From positions 1-64,000 of the forward strand of contig JALJEE010001540.1 of the NCBI GenBank assembly GCA_023231475.1: 64,000 bases of DNA, read 5' to 3'. Source of the DNA: Seison nebaliae. Lineage: Eukaryota > Rotifera > Pararotatoria > Seisonacea > Seisonidae. Positions 52,201-62,463 of the stretch are shown here, piece after piece. Made by a program: the position numbers and the translations under genes. Each line of letters starts with the position of its first letter. The stretch's first letter is position 1. The notes under the pieces were generated by a model that was not told the DNA's origin, ran no database searches, and saw only the letters and a list, made by a program, of their open reading frames with translations.

Positions 52201-52978
52201 GTTGTTGACCGGAAATTTACATAAACTCGCTTCTGCTTTATTAAGACAAGAAACACCTGGTCTTTGGCAAAGTAAATGGGATGGTCCTGAAGATCCGATG
52301 AGGTTTATCATAACTTCTGAAGTTGTGAAATTAATAATACTTTAATTTCCATTAAAAGTTACATGAAAACGGTGAGTACTCGAGCGGAATTTATTGATAG
52401 TAAATGGGTCACTGCAATTAAAGATAGTTCTTTATTAAATAAAGGTATTGATCTCAGCGAATTATTACATCCTGAAACTTTCGTCAATGCACTACGTCAA
52501 AAAATTGCCAGGTATATCATTCTTCGAATAAATTTGTATTGTCAATTCTTCTAATTTGCAGGGCTATTAAAGTGCCAATGGATGAGCTAGAATTATCGGC
52601 TTCTTGGTCACCTAAAATGAATGAAGCAAAATATTCGATCAAAGTGGAAGGACTTCAAATCGAAGGAGCAACATTTGATGGAATTAGATTGACAGAGAAT
52701 TCCCGTTCAACAGCTTCCATCAATCCAATTCCTTCATTCCAAGTTTTTTTAACATTCTCTTCCATTTAATTCTAAAAATTCTTTTCGTGTTTTAGTTGTC
52801 ATGGATTCCAAAGAAATCTACCAATAACGAACAATCACATATCTTATTGCCACTTTATTTTAATGAAAGTCGTGAGAAGATTGTGATGAAAATAAATGTT
52901 CCATTTGGTGGTGGAGGTGAAGAAGCGAAGAATAAATGGATATTGTCTGGAGTTGCATTATTCCTTCGAAGTTTCTAA
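37213..52978 (+). CDS. DYNC2H1: Cytoplasmic dynein 2 heavy chain (IFT dynein)
   Basis: Nine exons: 37213-47538, 47587-47727, 50379-50534, 50600-51557, 51602-52002, 52046-52302, 52359-52511, 52562-52742 and 52796-52978, joining in frame to 4251 residues (human about 4307). Collinear similarity to human DYNC2H1 runs from the tail (VRQLSALGYQIP) to the C-terminus, which distinguishes it from dynein-1 and axonemal chains. AAA+ P-loops: GPAGTGKT at about 1659, GPSGSGKS at 1950, GPDGCGKG at 2263 and a degenerate GRSGVGRR at 2622. The microtubule-binding stalk coiled coil follows AAA4 (about 2850-3150). Role: motor for retrograde intraflagellar transport, so the animal has cilia, probably sensory. 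Introns are 43-65 bp except the second (47728-50378, 2651 bp), which hosts an opposite-strand channel gene. All introns lie in the last quarter of the coding sequence. Confidence 0.95.
47746..49455 (-). CDS. Cys-loop ligand-gated ion channel subunit, nested in a dynein intron
   Basis: An intronless 569-residue frame from ATG at 49455. After a short hydrophobic leader, the extracellular domain has the hallmark cysteine loop, Cys194 and Cys208 separated by 13 residues with FPYD inside, and the WLPDIYLYEN segment. Four membrane segments follow: M1 about 279-301, M2 about 307-329, M3 about 337-362 and M4 near the C-terminus (about 535-560), with a long M3-M4 loop. M2 has Glu at -1' (GER), Thr6', Leu9' and Glu20', the cation-channel pattern, and no anion-type PAR motif. 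No vicinal cysteine pair is present before M1, so it is not an acetylcholine alpha-type subunit. The agonist is unknown. The stop codon is only 18 bp from dynein exon 2, so its mRNA 3' end probably runs antisense across that exon. Confidence 0.88.
   Translation of the reverse strand: MDFTFLRTLSIFFSLCNARNQQRIGMVMSRIPSTFIKRPLTKYEYYRKHHYPNYETDEKNSSIKFNNLLQDLLEQYRMAIPPITDDGSPNGCPVNLQIDMKIEQLFEVKEVQQSILFMAELYYRWTDTRLKWDPDKYNVRWTFIPKEKIWLPDIYLYENTAKTFAMDILPRSYLLVKYDGSIRMNIPLITETRCRIDVINFPYDTESCNISLGSYSFDNRYIILERVQRLAKASEKLYENEQWKLIEFKSKQFLEKDSLNNNFSIVQFQMIISRKPLFYMTYLVVPVIFMLILAPIVFLIPVKSGERISYSVTLLLTVIIFLQIIMELMPKSSTEVAKISIFYLTVTSESTLILVVNIIVVRIYYRCYAARHKTTAPSIFSFRICWLLSILIFQKGKRIPKHWKPQRFWTDDDYLMYYKEQQLFQKKREIFRERDELQNHHRSKAFVNTLIKEENMIKIEMKELDTPSPQFRSIKENIKSNLHPNYFIDQYYNSNYAINPYKYTTSEDINDEIENMKMRKNFDKISDTNYDWILIAVILDKLFFIIFSVIVTISIVYSMYFLITSSSVE
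49456..50378. other. Remainder of DYNC2H1 intron 2, promoter side of the nested channel gene
   Basis: About 0.9 kb of AT-rich intron between the nested gene's start codon and dynein exon 3. It should hold the promoter and leader of the nested gene. No other feature is evident. Confidence 0.5.
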
Positions 52979-53021
52979 AACAAAAATTTTAGGAAAAATT
53001 TTAATTGGAAAACGAAAATTA

Positions 53022-53062
53022 TTTATTTTAAATTTAAAAAAAATTAGAATTTTATGAATAAA
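53022..53062. terminator. Facing poly(A) signals of DYNC2H1 and the downstream channel gene
   Basis: AATAAA on the plus strand at 53057-53062 lies 79 nt after the dynein stop. AATAAA on the minus strand at 53027-53022 lies 65 nt after the channel stop at 53092. If both are used, the two mRNAs overlap at their 3' ends. Confidence 0.45.
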
Positions 53063-53091
53063 ATTTTTTTGTATTGGAATGAAATTTAAAG

Positions 53092-55296
53092 TCATATCTT
53101 CTTTTGTTCAGCATTGGTTAGATAATAAATGAAGAACCAAACAATCGCTATGCATAACAAGGAGAAGAAAATTAACATCACATTGTCGAGAATCGCAGCA
53201 AGTAACAACCAATCCTTATTATTCGGTTGCTTATAATTGCCATAAGTATCAGATTTTTCAGTATATGTCGTTCGTACCGAATCCGAACGATATTTCGTAT
53301 CTTTTCTCTCATTCAGATACATTCGTTTATCATGTTTATTAATTCGTTGTCTCTTCTTAAATGCTTGAATACTTTTCGACAATTGTTTAGTCATTTCACG
53401 ATTCTTTTTCATTCGTTGTCGATCTCGTATTGATCCTTGGAAAGAACGTCGTTGTTTGAGGGAGACGGATGATGGCCGTTCAACCGATGAATAAGAATAA
53501 CATCGAAGAAATTTGTAACAACTACCCTCGGTACTTGGAATTGAATCGTTTAGAGTATGTTTCTTGGAAACATAATCGTTATTTAACGAATATTGTCGAT
53601 TTAAACTTTTCTGATGAAGTTCATTGTCAATGAAATTTGGTACAATACTTCCCACAAAACTATTCACTTTCACATTGTAATCCAAAAGTCGAAATGTATT
53701 TTTCGATTTCTTCCTTCGAACATTCTTTTTCATTATATCTTCCCCGAGTATCCCATTTCCTAAAACTGATTGTTCATCAGTGAAATGATTAGTTCCTTTA
53801 GTTTTCATATTCGATTTAAATTGTTGTATCTCGTCATAATAAGTTTCATGTTCCATGTTCGTCCAAAATTGAACGGGTTTCCAATATTTGGGAACGAATC
53901 TTCTTTTTGAACTAAATATCGATAATATCCATCCAATTCTCAACAACCACCATCTTGGGGCATTCGATTTCTTCAAATCAAGAAATGCTCGATGGTATGT
54001 GTTGATGATGAGAATATTAACTATTAACGCCAACGCTGATTCACTAATAACGGTCAAATAGAAGAGACTAATTTTCGCAGTTTCAGTTGATGATTTTGGC
54101 ATGAGCTGCATAATGATCTGTAAAAATATCATCACTGTTAGGAGAAGTGTCACCGAATAAGAAACACGTTCGCCCGATTCAACCGGTATCAAAAATACAC
54201 CAGGCGATAAAATTAACATAAAAACAACGGGAGATACAAGATAAGTCATATAGAATAACGGTTTTCTTTCGATAACAATCTCAAAACTGACGACAGAAAA
54301 GTTGTTATTTTGAGGATCGCGTATGAAGAAGGAATGTGGTGTAAAACTGATAATCTTCCATTGATCATTCTCATACAATTGATCGCTATTCTTCGTTAAT
54401 CTTTCAGTTCGTTGCAATCGAATATATCGATCATCCATTGCATAAGATCCCATACTGATATTGCATATTTCACGATCATAAGGAAAATTTGCTACATCGA
54501 TAAAACAACGTGTCTCAGTAATGAGTGGTGTATTATAACGGATACTACCATCATGTTTCAATAATAAATAACTTCTTGGTAATATTTCTACGGCGAATGC
54601 ACGAGCTGTATTCTCATACAAATAAATATCTGGTAACCAAATTTTATTTTTTGGTATAAATGCCCAACTGATATTGGTGGGTGGATAATCTGCAGGATTC
54701 CAAGATAATCTCTTATCTGTCCATCTCATATAAATTTCCGCCATGAATACCATCGACTGTTGCACTTCATTCACATTGAATATTTGTTCGATTTTCATAT
54801 CGATTTGCATATTAATTGGACAACCGTTTGTCTGACCATCTTCCATGACTGGTGGAGTTTCTTTCGAATAATCTTGAAGAATGTGATACAATAATTCTTC
54901 GAATCTTGGAAGAACATATTGAGGACGTTGGATACAATATTTATAAGCTTTATCGAATTTATTCGTTTTTGCTATGGTGGCTGGTGGAAGTGGACGTTGT
55001 TTCTTTAACTTTAATATCTGTTTCTTATTCATGTGTGCATAATTGAAATAGTCATTGAATTTTGGATCGAAACCTTTACGAAATGTTGATGATCGTGATG
55101 ATTGGGAATTTATTGTTTGGAAATTAACAACTCGTCGATATCGACTATGATTATGACAATATGTTTCATTCCATAAGAAGACGATTAGAGAAAGAAGAAC
55201 ATAAATTTGAATTCTAAATGGATTGGGAATCATTCTTCTGATTTGTAAATATGTCAAATGGTAATTGAAAGAGGTAACGTCTGTACCTGATTTCAA
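53092..55296 (-). CDS. Cys-loop ligand-gated ion channel subunit, paralog of the nested gene
   Basis: An intronless 734-residue frame. The first ATG is at 55296, but Met22 (codon at 55233) directly precedes a good signal peptide (FRIQIYVLLSLIVF) and may be the true start. The Cys loop is Cys264-Cys278 with 13 residues between; WLPDIYLYEN is identical to the nested paralog. M1 is about 349-371, M2 about 377-399 with Glu-1', Thr6', Leu9' and Gln20', M3 about 407-432 and M4 about 705-730. The M3-M4 loop is about 270 residues and strongly basic (KKNVRRKKSKN). No vicinal cysteines are seen before M1, so by family rules it is a cation-type, non-alpha subunit. It converges on DYNC2H1, 113 bp apart. 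It may co-assemble with the nested paralog; that is inference. Confidence 0.88.
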   Translation of the reverse strand: MKSGTDVTSFNYHLTYLQIRRMIPNPFRIQIYVLLSLIVFLWNETYCHNHSRYRRVVNFQTINSQSSRSSTFRKGFDPKFNDYFNYAHMNKKQILKLKKQRPLPPATIAKTNKFDKAYKYCIQRPQYVLPRFEELLYHILQDYSKETPPVMEDGQTNGCPINMQIDMKIEQIFNVNEVQQSMVFMAEIYMRWTDKRLSWNPADYPPTNISWAFIPKNKIWLPDIYLYENTARAFAVEILPRSYLLLKHDGSIRYNTPLITETRCFIDVANFPYDREICNISMGSYAMDDRYIRLQRTERLTKNSDQLYENDQWKIISFTPHSFFIRDPQNNNFSVVSFEIVIERKPLFYMTYLVSPVVFMLILSPGVFLIPVESGERVSYSVTLLLTVMIFLQIIMQLMPKSSTETAKISLFYLTVISESALALIVNILIINTYHRAFLDLKKSNAPRWWLLRIGWILSIFSSKRRFVPKYWKPVQFWTNMEHETYYDEIQQFKSNMKTKGTNHFTDEQSVLGNGILGEDIMKKNVRRKKSKNTFRLLDYNVKVNSFVGSIVPNFIDNELHQKSLNRQYSLNNDYVSKKHTLNDSIPSTEGSCYKFLRCYSYSSVERPSSVSLKQRRSFQGSIRDRQRMKKNREMTKQLSKSIQAFKKRQRINKHDKRMYLNERKDTKYRSDSVRTTYTEKSDTYGNYKQPNNKDWLLLAAILDNVMLIFFSLLCIAIVWFFIYYLTNAEQKKI

Positions 55297-56993
55297 GAAT
55301 AAAGTTCCGAAAAAAAAATACGATTCAAATGGTCAGAAACTTGCCATCTAAAATTGGACAATAAGAAACCTTGCTACTTATTCCTTATTTCGATGAATAA
55401 TGTGTTGACTTTGCAACACAATGATATTTGCCTTACACATTCAAGTTTCAAAAATAATCAATCCAATCGAAATGTTGGAAGACAATTCCCATTGAAAGTT
55501 TTTGAGAGGTGAATATGCTTTCTTCAATTTTCGTTGAATTGTAAACGATTGTTCCAGTTAGATAATGAATTATCTTATGTTAATGAATCAATGTAAAAGG
55601 AGAAATGTCTAAGATAAAAGGAAAATAATTGAATTATACATATCAGAAAAATGTTTATGAAAAGTTTAATAAAAATTCATTTATTTTTCTATCCAAATAG
55701 TCCACCTATCGGTGTTGGAATCTCATTTTGATCGTTCAAAATCTGTTACTCGAGGATATGAAGTTAATAGATTTTATAATATAGAATGGATTAAAATAAT
55801 AGATACTGCAACAATTCTTCCCAGAGGATTCTCTTGAAAAATGGCCGGTTGAAACATGCCACATCGAAAAGTATTGGACGATGAGTATCTTCTTTTTCCT
55901 CGTTAGTTTATTATCAGAAAAATTCTCTTATATTGTTCATTGAATTGCAATTATTATATTCATTTACAAATTCTTGTATCGTGCTCAACTGTTGTATTTG
56001 AGGGTGGGAGAAGGTTGGCGCCAATATGAAAGACTTATGGGGGGAAGAAGGAAAAATATACAATAAGTATCCTTTATTCTTCCATCAGCAAAACTGCGAT
56101 ATTCGTCCAATAATGAAGGAGTAAAGTCTTGAAGAAGTGAATAATTCCATTTCTAAACAACAACCCTCTTATATATATCTTACACAAAACATGATGACTG
56201 ATGAGCGAATATGTTAAGTGATAACTTTATTTGTCATCAGTTATACGAACACATGAAATTAATTTAATTATTTATTTCAATCATCTCTTGTAAACGATTG
56301 ATGCATGAAAAACTTGTTCTTCAGTTCGTTTCTCCTACAATCTCAACTTTTGTCTATCTCATATGAAACTTAATAAATAATTACACCATTATTGCTCATT
56401 TTGATAATATTTCCACCCTCTGCCATTTTCTGCATGATAATTGAGGTTAATATAAAGAGAAATAAACAATTTAACTATTATGTCCTTGTTTGAAATTGGA
56501 TCGGAAAAGCCGAGTATAATAATGGAATATTTTTATTTATTTTTAATTTAATTTTTTTATAAACTTTTCAATTATCATTGAAATTTTATATAAAGTTCTA
56601 TAATCACATATAAATGATTTGTTAGAATTCTGATATGTATTTTAAGATAATTTAAAGAACTTTCCACAATTATTATTTCTCTTCTATTTCAGTGCTCATA
56701 AAATATCAGTTGAATGATCCGAAGACACATGTACGATCGCACATTTGAGATAGAGAGGCAGATACATAATTTGAAGTAATATGGTAACGGAATAGAGAGC
56801 GATACGATATAAACGAAAAGCAGAATGTTAAGAAGATAAAGAGAATTAGTAGTAAATGCTTACGTGGCAGAAGAGATTACTGGGAAATTGAACGTTCGTT
56901 CATATCGGAGAAAAAAAACATTCAAAAACAGAAAATTTGAAAGAAAACGAAAAATTATTAGACGAAGAAGAAAACGAGAACGAAAATAGAAAA
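55297..56993. other. Divergent intergenic interval
   Basis: 1.7 kb of AT-rich sequence between the channel gene and the CRTAP-like gene, which diverge. It should contain both promoters. I see no additional gene, RNA or repeat. Confidence 0.5.
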
Positions 56994-59381
56994 ATGACCA
57001 ACAAAAGAAATATATTATTTTTGTCCATTCTCTTCATTTCGATATGCCATTGTGATATAATTGATAGTGGCGATGAACGAAAGAAACAGAAAGAAAGTTT
57101 CGGTAGAACGTACGTGAAGGCTTTGGAATTTTATCAGAAGAACGAATGGGAGAAAGCCGCCGAACTGTTCGAATTGGCTATCCACTCGTATAAACATCAA
57201 TTGAACGTTTTTGGTAAATGTAGACAGATATGTGATTCGACGAATACTCTTGACAATTATTGTAATAAATTGCCTGGCAGTGGCACGACTAATTGTCAAT
57301 TCTTTGCATTTGCAAAGCAATCAATATGCCTCCGACAATGTTCCATGGGGAAGTTGGGTGACGATCTCGTGCACGTTCCTGAGAAGGATTCATGGATTAT
57401 ATTGGATTTTTATCGCCGGAAACCATATGATTTCCTACAATATACATACTCGATGGTTCGTTATTAGTCCTCATCCAAATCATCCCTACCTAAAAATTAA
57501 TTGATCTGTAAATTTATTCACAATAGTTGTCTTTGTATGGAGAAGCTGTGTCAGCCGCATTCACTTACTTGGCGAAGAATCCGAATGAAAAGAATGTATT
57601 AAATCGTCTGAACGAATATCTGGAGAAACTGAGTGAAGAAGAGCGTTCAAGACATCTCATCGATTTGGAAGAAGAACGATATCAGGTTTCGATTGACAAA
57701 TCTCTTCTCGTATAAGTGGACGACGAATGTCTATAAGTTCTTTCAGATTTCTTATTAAAACTTGAAACATCTTTACATAATAGAAATATGTCTAGATTTA
57801 CATAGAGAGTAAACAGAATTTATTTCGGAAAAGATTTATGAGAAATGCATTTGAATTATTAAAGAAATTCTGATTTTAAATGAATAAGGAAAAGAAAAGA
57901 AAAATTTCAATATTAGAGTTATGAGCATAAAATTTGCATTTACCTTTTTTTATTTTGCACTATGTGGATTAATTAGGTTTGCTGATATGATATGAATCAA
58001 TGATTAATAATAATTAGAATTGATAATTATTTTCTAATATTTTCTTCTTCGTATTTTCTTATCGAACTTTCCTCCTTGTTCTTCCTACTCTTTAGACGAA
58101 ATATCTACAAGCAGTGCGGTCCTTCCGAAAGGAGAATTGGTCTCAATGTACCGACAATTTTGAAAGTGCTCTATTAGCTTTCGTCGATGCACATGCTCAA
58201 TGTCAGAGTGAATGCGAATTATTTGAATCGGCAGTCGTAATGGGAAGTCTTAATTATTACGACATTCTCACAAGTTAGTAGAAGAAGAATTCTTAGCTAA
58301 AAAAAATTAGGAATGAGAGGCAAAAAAGGAAAGATGATGAATGGAAACATGGATGATGATTCTGCCATCATCATCGTCGCCGCCGTCTCTGTCGTCGTCG
58401 TTGTCGTCGTCGAAACGAGATGTAGATAAATGAAACTAAGATTGAATCGAATAATATTCTCTCTCGTATACATTCCCCATTACCATTCTGTTTAATTTGG
58501 TTTGTCTTTATCTTATTTCTTGTCGATATTCAGATATATATGCAAAGATCATACTATGCTACAAAAGTTGTGTGGTAAAAACGTCGGACTTTCGCTTCTA
58601 TAGATCTCCTCACTTTCCTGCTCTCTATTATGAACATCTTCATTATTGTTATATGAAACAGAACAAATTTCGAGAAGGTTGTCGCGCATTATCTTCGGCT
58701 ATTATTTTTCGACCAAAAAACCAGCATCTTCTTAACGAATGGAGAAAATATGAGTATCTGCTACCTAAAGAGAATGTGATGGAAGATTGTTCGGTAAGAT
58801 CGGAAGCCTTTCTATTATTCTCACAAATAGTTTCCAATCAAAAAATATCAAATTATTTAAAAGAGAATTTCATTCCAACAGCTCACCAGTTCGACAATGA
58901 TGAACTACGTAATCATGATGAAGATCTTTCCATATCAGACAATTGGCAGAGAAAGAATCGTCAGCGAATTCAACAATTAAAATGGAATTCCACCTTTGCG
59001 GAACGTGAAAAAAGAATGCATGAAAGGATGGCAATAAAAGGAGATGGAGGAGACGAATGGGAATATGGAAAGAATGATAATTTGAAAAAAGTCGACAAAA
59101 GTGATGAAGGAAAAATTGATGATTCTCCATCTCCTAACTCCATCGACGATATTGAGGAGGTATTAAATAATTTTTATACAAACGAACTAAATGGTCAAAA
59201 ACAAAATGTTACAAAGTTTACATATGCTGATATTCAGAAAATTCGTAATGAAACACCAAAATCGGGAAATGATCCATCATCGGAACCAATCTCAATAAAA
59301 TATAAAGTTATCCTTTCCAAATCATATCCATTAAATCAACCATTCATTCCTTCATTTCCCGTTTGTCTTTTTTCTTTTTAA
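56994..59381 (+). CDS. CRTAP: CRTAP / prolyl 3-hydroxylase-family ER protein (non-catalytic)
   Basis: Hand-spliced model of four exons, 56994-57455, 57527-57685, 58096-58273 and 58534-59381, giving 548 residues. Met at 56994 opens a signal peptide (ILFLSILFISICHC). The body follows the CRTAP/SC65/leprecan TPR-like region: KNEWEKAAELFELAI, DFYRRKPYDFLQYTY, AVRSFRKENWSQ, and HFPALYYEHLHYCYMKQNKFREG, with paired cysteines at the family positions. Family role: ER complex with prolyl 3-hydroxylase and cyclophilin B that modifies and folds procollagen. The usual end of the CRTAP core is near residue 385; beyond it lies a charged, low-complexity tail. No 2-oxoglutarate dioxygenase motifs are seen, so the protein looks like the scaffolding member. 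The exact paralog (CRTAP, SC65 or a truncated P3H) is unsettled. Exon 4 may instead splice onward near 59306. Confidence 0.75.
58366..58413. repeat. GC-rich CAT/CGT/GTC triplet cluster in the CRTAP-like intron 3
   Basis: A run of imperfect CAT, CGC and GTC triplets, far richer in G+C than its surroundings, inside the 260-bp intron 58274-58533. It is likely a simple-sequence expansion. Confidence 0.6.
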
Positions 59382-59448
59382 ATATCGAATTGTGGAAAAC
59401 GTTTGGATAACGTGTCATTTGTCCGCCATCGTAAATATCATCGTGTAG

Positions 59449-60931
59449 ATGATTGATTTAGACAACCACGATAATAAACATGCCGATCATTTGATTAAAG
59501 GAAAATTAAAATATAATAAGTACATGTCGACACTCATTAAAATGATAAGCGAAATATCAATTGATAAAGATCGTCCTACTTCGCAATATTATCAAGAGAA
59601 AGAAGACGATAATAGTCGAAAACGATTAAGGAGGATCGATCTCTCTTACATTGTGCAAGTAATGATTCCATCTAATAATTTGATAATATGGTTTGATTTT
59701 CTCCTTTCTGTTTGGATTAACACTGATTATAAATAAACATCAATTCTCCTTCTTCTTCTTCTTCTTTTTCAAACATCTAACGTGCAAGTTACTTAATAAT
59801 TTTTTTATCAAATACTTAATCGATTTCTGCTTGAAGAGTAATTCCAAATGAATATAAATCCGCTTTTTATTTACGAACATATTCGTCTATATTGACATGA
59901 TATTTATGTACACATACCAACATTCTCATGAAATTATTGTTCGGTTTGATCTTTAATATTCATCTTCCAAATATCTCTCCTCCATTTATATATTAATCGA
60001 TTTTTGTTAAGAAATTGAATAATTTTAATAATAATCTTTTTTATTTATAGTTTTCCTAACTCATATTAGACGTTGGTGTCATTTTGTGCACTGACTTCTA
60101 ATATGTTGTTGGGTCCATGGGAAAATTCTTCTTTGCTACTTTAGTAATTCTACCGTTCCGTATTTATCGGTTTTAATGAACATTAGACACCTCTTATTAC
60201 ATCATTTTAAACAATATGATATTCATATTTTATTAATTAACCATCATCTTCTCATATCCTTCTACCCTTCTCCACACATTTTCATTATTAATTTATAATT
60301 TTTAAATTATTTTTATGTTTCATTTCATTTCATTTGTTAGAGGCAAATTTTTTAAGAGAATTGAGATAAGTGTTTGGAATGAAATGCTTGATAGATTATG
60401 GTTTGAATACGGAAATTTTCTTCATTTTGTTCTGATTTTAATTCTTTTTATTTTAGATCGAATTAGAACAATCCAAATATCATTCACAATTGATGGTTCT
60501 ACTGGATGTTCTAAGGAGTATCGAACATGAAATGAATGGATTGATTAAAGAAAAATCATCAAATGATGTTTCTGTGACATCAGTGGAATTTATGATCGGA
60601 AGCAATAAGGGTGAAGAACAAACTGTTGGCGAAGACGAATATTTGTTTGTGATTCCTCTCAAGCAGATTGGAGAAGGACTACAATTTAGCTTATTTGTCA
60701 AGGAGGAAAGAATTGTTATTTATAATTTTCTAACTCTTATTGTTCATGATTATTTGGTTTGCAAAGGAATTGGAAACAAATGAAGTTATGTGCATCCATG
60801 CATCTTCTGTTCGGTGGGAATCGAACGAGATTGTGGAAGTATTAGAAGTAAAAATGCTTCCAACAAGACAATTCGATGAAAAAGTTACGGATGTTCTCCA
60901 TGTCGTGCTGGATACGAATTATGATGAATGA
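59449..60931 (+). CDS. Unrecognised three-exon gene model
   Basis: A tentative model joins 59449-59658, 60457-60714 and 60767-60931 into 210 residues with all junctions in frame (phase 0) and GT-AG ends. The first exon is highly charged (IKGKLKYNKYMSTLIKMI). The second starts with a probable helix (IELEQSKYHSQLMVLL), and the rest alternates hydrophobic and charged residues like a beta-sandwich. I do not recognise the product. The 798-bp first intron is long for this window and may hide another exon. Because the phase fits, this model could instead be the 3' part of the CRTAP-like gene (joining at about 59306 to 59449). RNA evidence would decide. Confidence 0.35.
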
Positions 60932-62121
60932 AAAATTTATCATTCCATTTATTTTCAAAGGACATTGATGAACGAGATGTGAATATATAAAATTATTTTA
61001 TCTTTCTTTCCTCACAAAAAAACATTTGGAAAACTTGAGAACCATCATCTTTCCTTCAATTTAATGCGATGACATCCACGACACAAAAGACTTATGGTCT
61101 TCTGCATTCTGTTAGGAGGTTGATAAATAAAATTAAGAACCAATTACTGATGACCATCCTTAAAATTATCTCATCCCTACAACAACCATATTAATTCATC
61201 AGAATCAACGAATCCGACATTATTCTGAAATGTCTATTTTTCTTTCATTCCCTCCTTCCTGCCTCGACGATTTCGCAGATATATTAAATGGAAAATTTCA
61301 TTCATTCATTCATTCATCAACATCCATCTATTTCTTCTCATTTTCCTAATTTGTTCTCATGATACGGCTATTTTCGGAGAAGTTAATAAAAAACGAATAT
61401 TTCCATTGTTTTTGTGACTTGAATGTTTTCCTTTTTTTCTCCTGAATATTTGAATCAGTAAAATCCATCTCAAATCCAATTCGATAAGATACAATTTCAG
61501 GAATTGTAGTTGACGAAGGAAATCGATTCCTTTCCCTAAATCATTTATAATTTTCCACTTCTTCTAATTATTCTTTGCAATTCCTTCAAATTGTCGTATG
61601 TGCGTATACTTGATCCGTTTCTTGTCAATAAAACAAATTTAAGAAATATTATTATATGAAAACTGATGATGGGGGCGCGCAATGAACATACAATATACAA
61701 TGAAGTACTTTAATAATTACTATTATATGAAGGCAATCTTCCACTCAAGCTATTTGCGTAGCAAAAGTGAATAGGAAGACCGGTTTGTATCGATAAACAC
61801 GTTTAGTGATTCATGTCGATTGGAAGATTAACAAGAGAATTTAATATTCTCCTCCTTATTCAATCAGTTCGATTTGAGTCCTTCAATTAAATTTTATTAT
61901 CGGATACTATTAAGTAGTAATTGTTCGGAAGGATAAAGTATGAATATATATGGTATTATATCATATACATACAAACATTCTTCCATCAACAGCAAAGTTA
62001 GGAGAGCAACGTAAATAATTATTATTCGTCCTTCCGTTCGTATTTAGGAGAATTATTATGAAACTTTTGGTTTTGTTTCAACCAGACATTAGTTCGAGAC
62101 TTTCATGCTACGTTGCTAATA
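60932..62121. other. Intergenic, nothing recognised
   Basis: About 1.2 kb of AT-rich sequence with short simple-sequence stretches (CATT repeats near 61300). No coding frame or RNA gene is supported. Confidence 0.45.
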
Positions 62122-62463
62122 ATGAAGATATTGTTTCGTTTATTATTATTAATTTTCGTCAAATATTCTCTTATACAGATTTGGATTTTTTTTAATAATT
62201 TCGATGACTTGTTTAATGAGAAAGATTATGAATCAGACGAATTGGAGGAAATCGGGAATGATTTGAGAGTGAATAATTTCTCGTATAGAATTCCATTCGA
62301 GAAAGTCGAATTGAATAGTTTTACTAAAATATTTCAGGAAGAAATTCCATCAAATTATTTTCTTGCTTGTCTTGTGTTGATAGGAGGAATTTCATTTGTA
62401 AATGGTAAGGAAAAGAAATTTCCTTCTATTTTATCAAGACATCCAAAGCGCATAGAAAAATAG
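62122..62463 (+). CDS. Possible first exon of a membrane protein (hypothetical)
   Basis: A 113-codon frame starting ATG at 62122 opens with a strongly hydrophobic segment (ILFRLLLLIF) and contains a second one (FLACLVLIGGISF). A good donor (AATG then GTAAGG) at about 62403 suggests the coding exon ends there instead of at the stop. No downstream exon could be identified and no family is recognised. Confidence 0.25.
   Translation: MKILFRLLLLIFVKYSLIQIWIFFNNFDDLFNEKDYESDELEEIGNDLRVNNFSYRIPFEKVELNSFTKIFQEEIPSNYFLACLVLIGGISFVNGKEKKFPSILSRHPKRIEK

Noticed and set aside
37213-52978. Dynein-1 or axonemal dynein heavy chain
   Set aside because: Tail and motor sequence run collinearly with DYNC2H1, including VRQLSALG and the degenerate AAA4 loop GRSGVGRR.
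59382-60931. 2-oxoglutarate dioxygenase domain completing a prolyl 3-hydroxylase
   Set aside because: No HxD, distal His or Arg/Lys 2-oxoglutarate motifs are found in any exon-like frame downstream.
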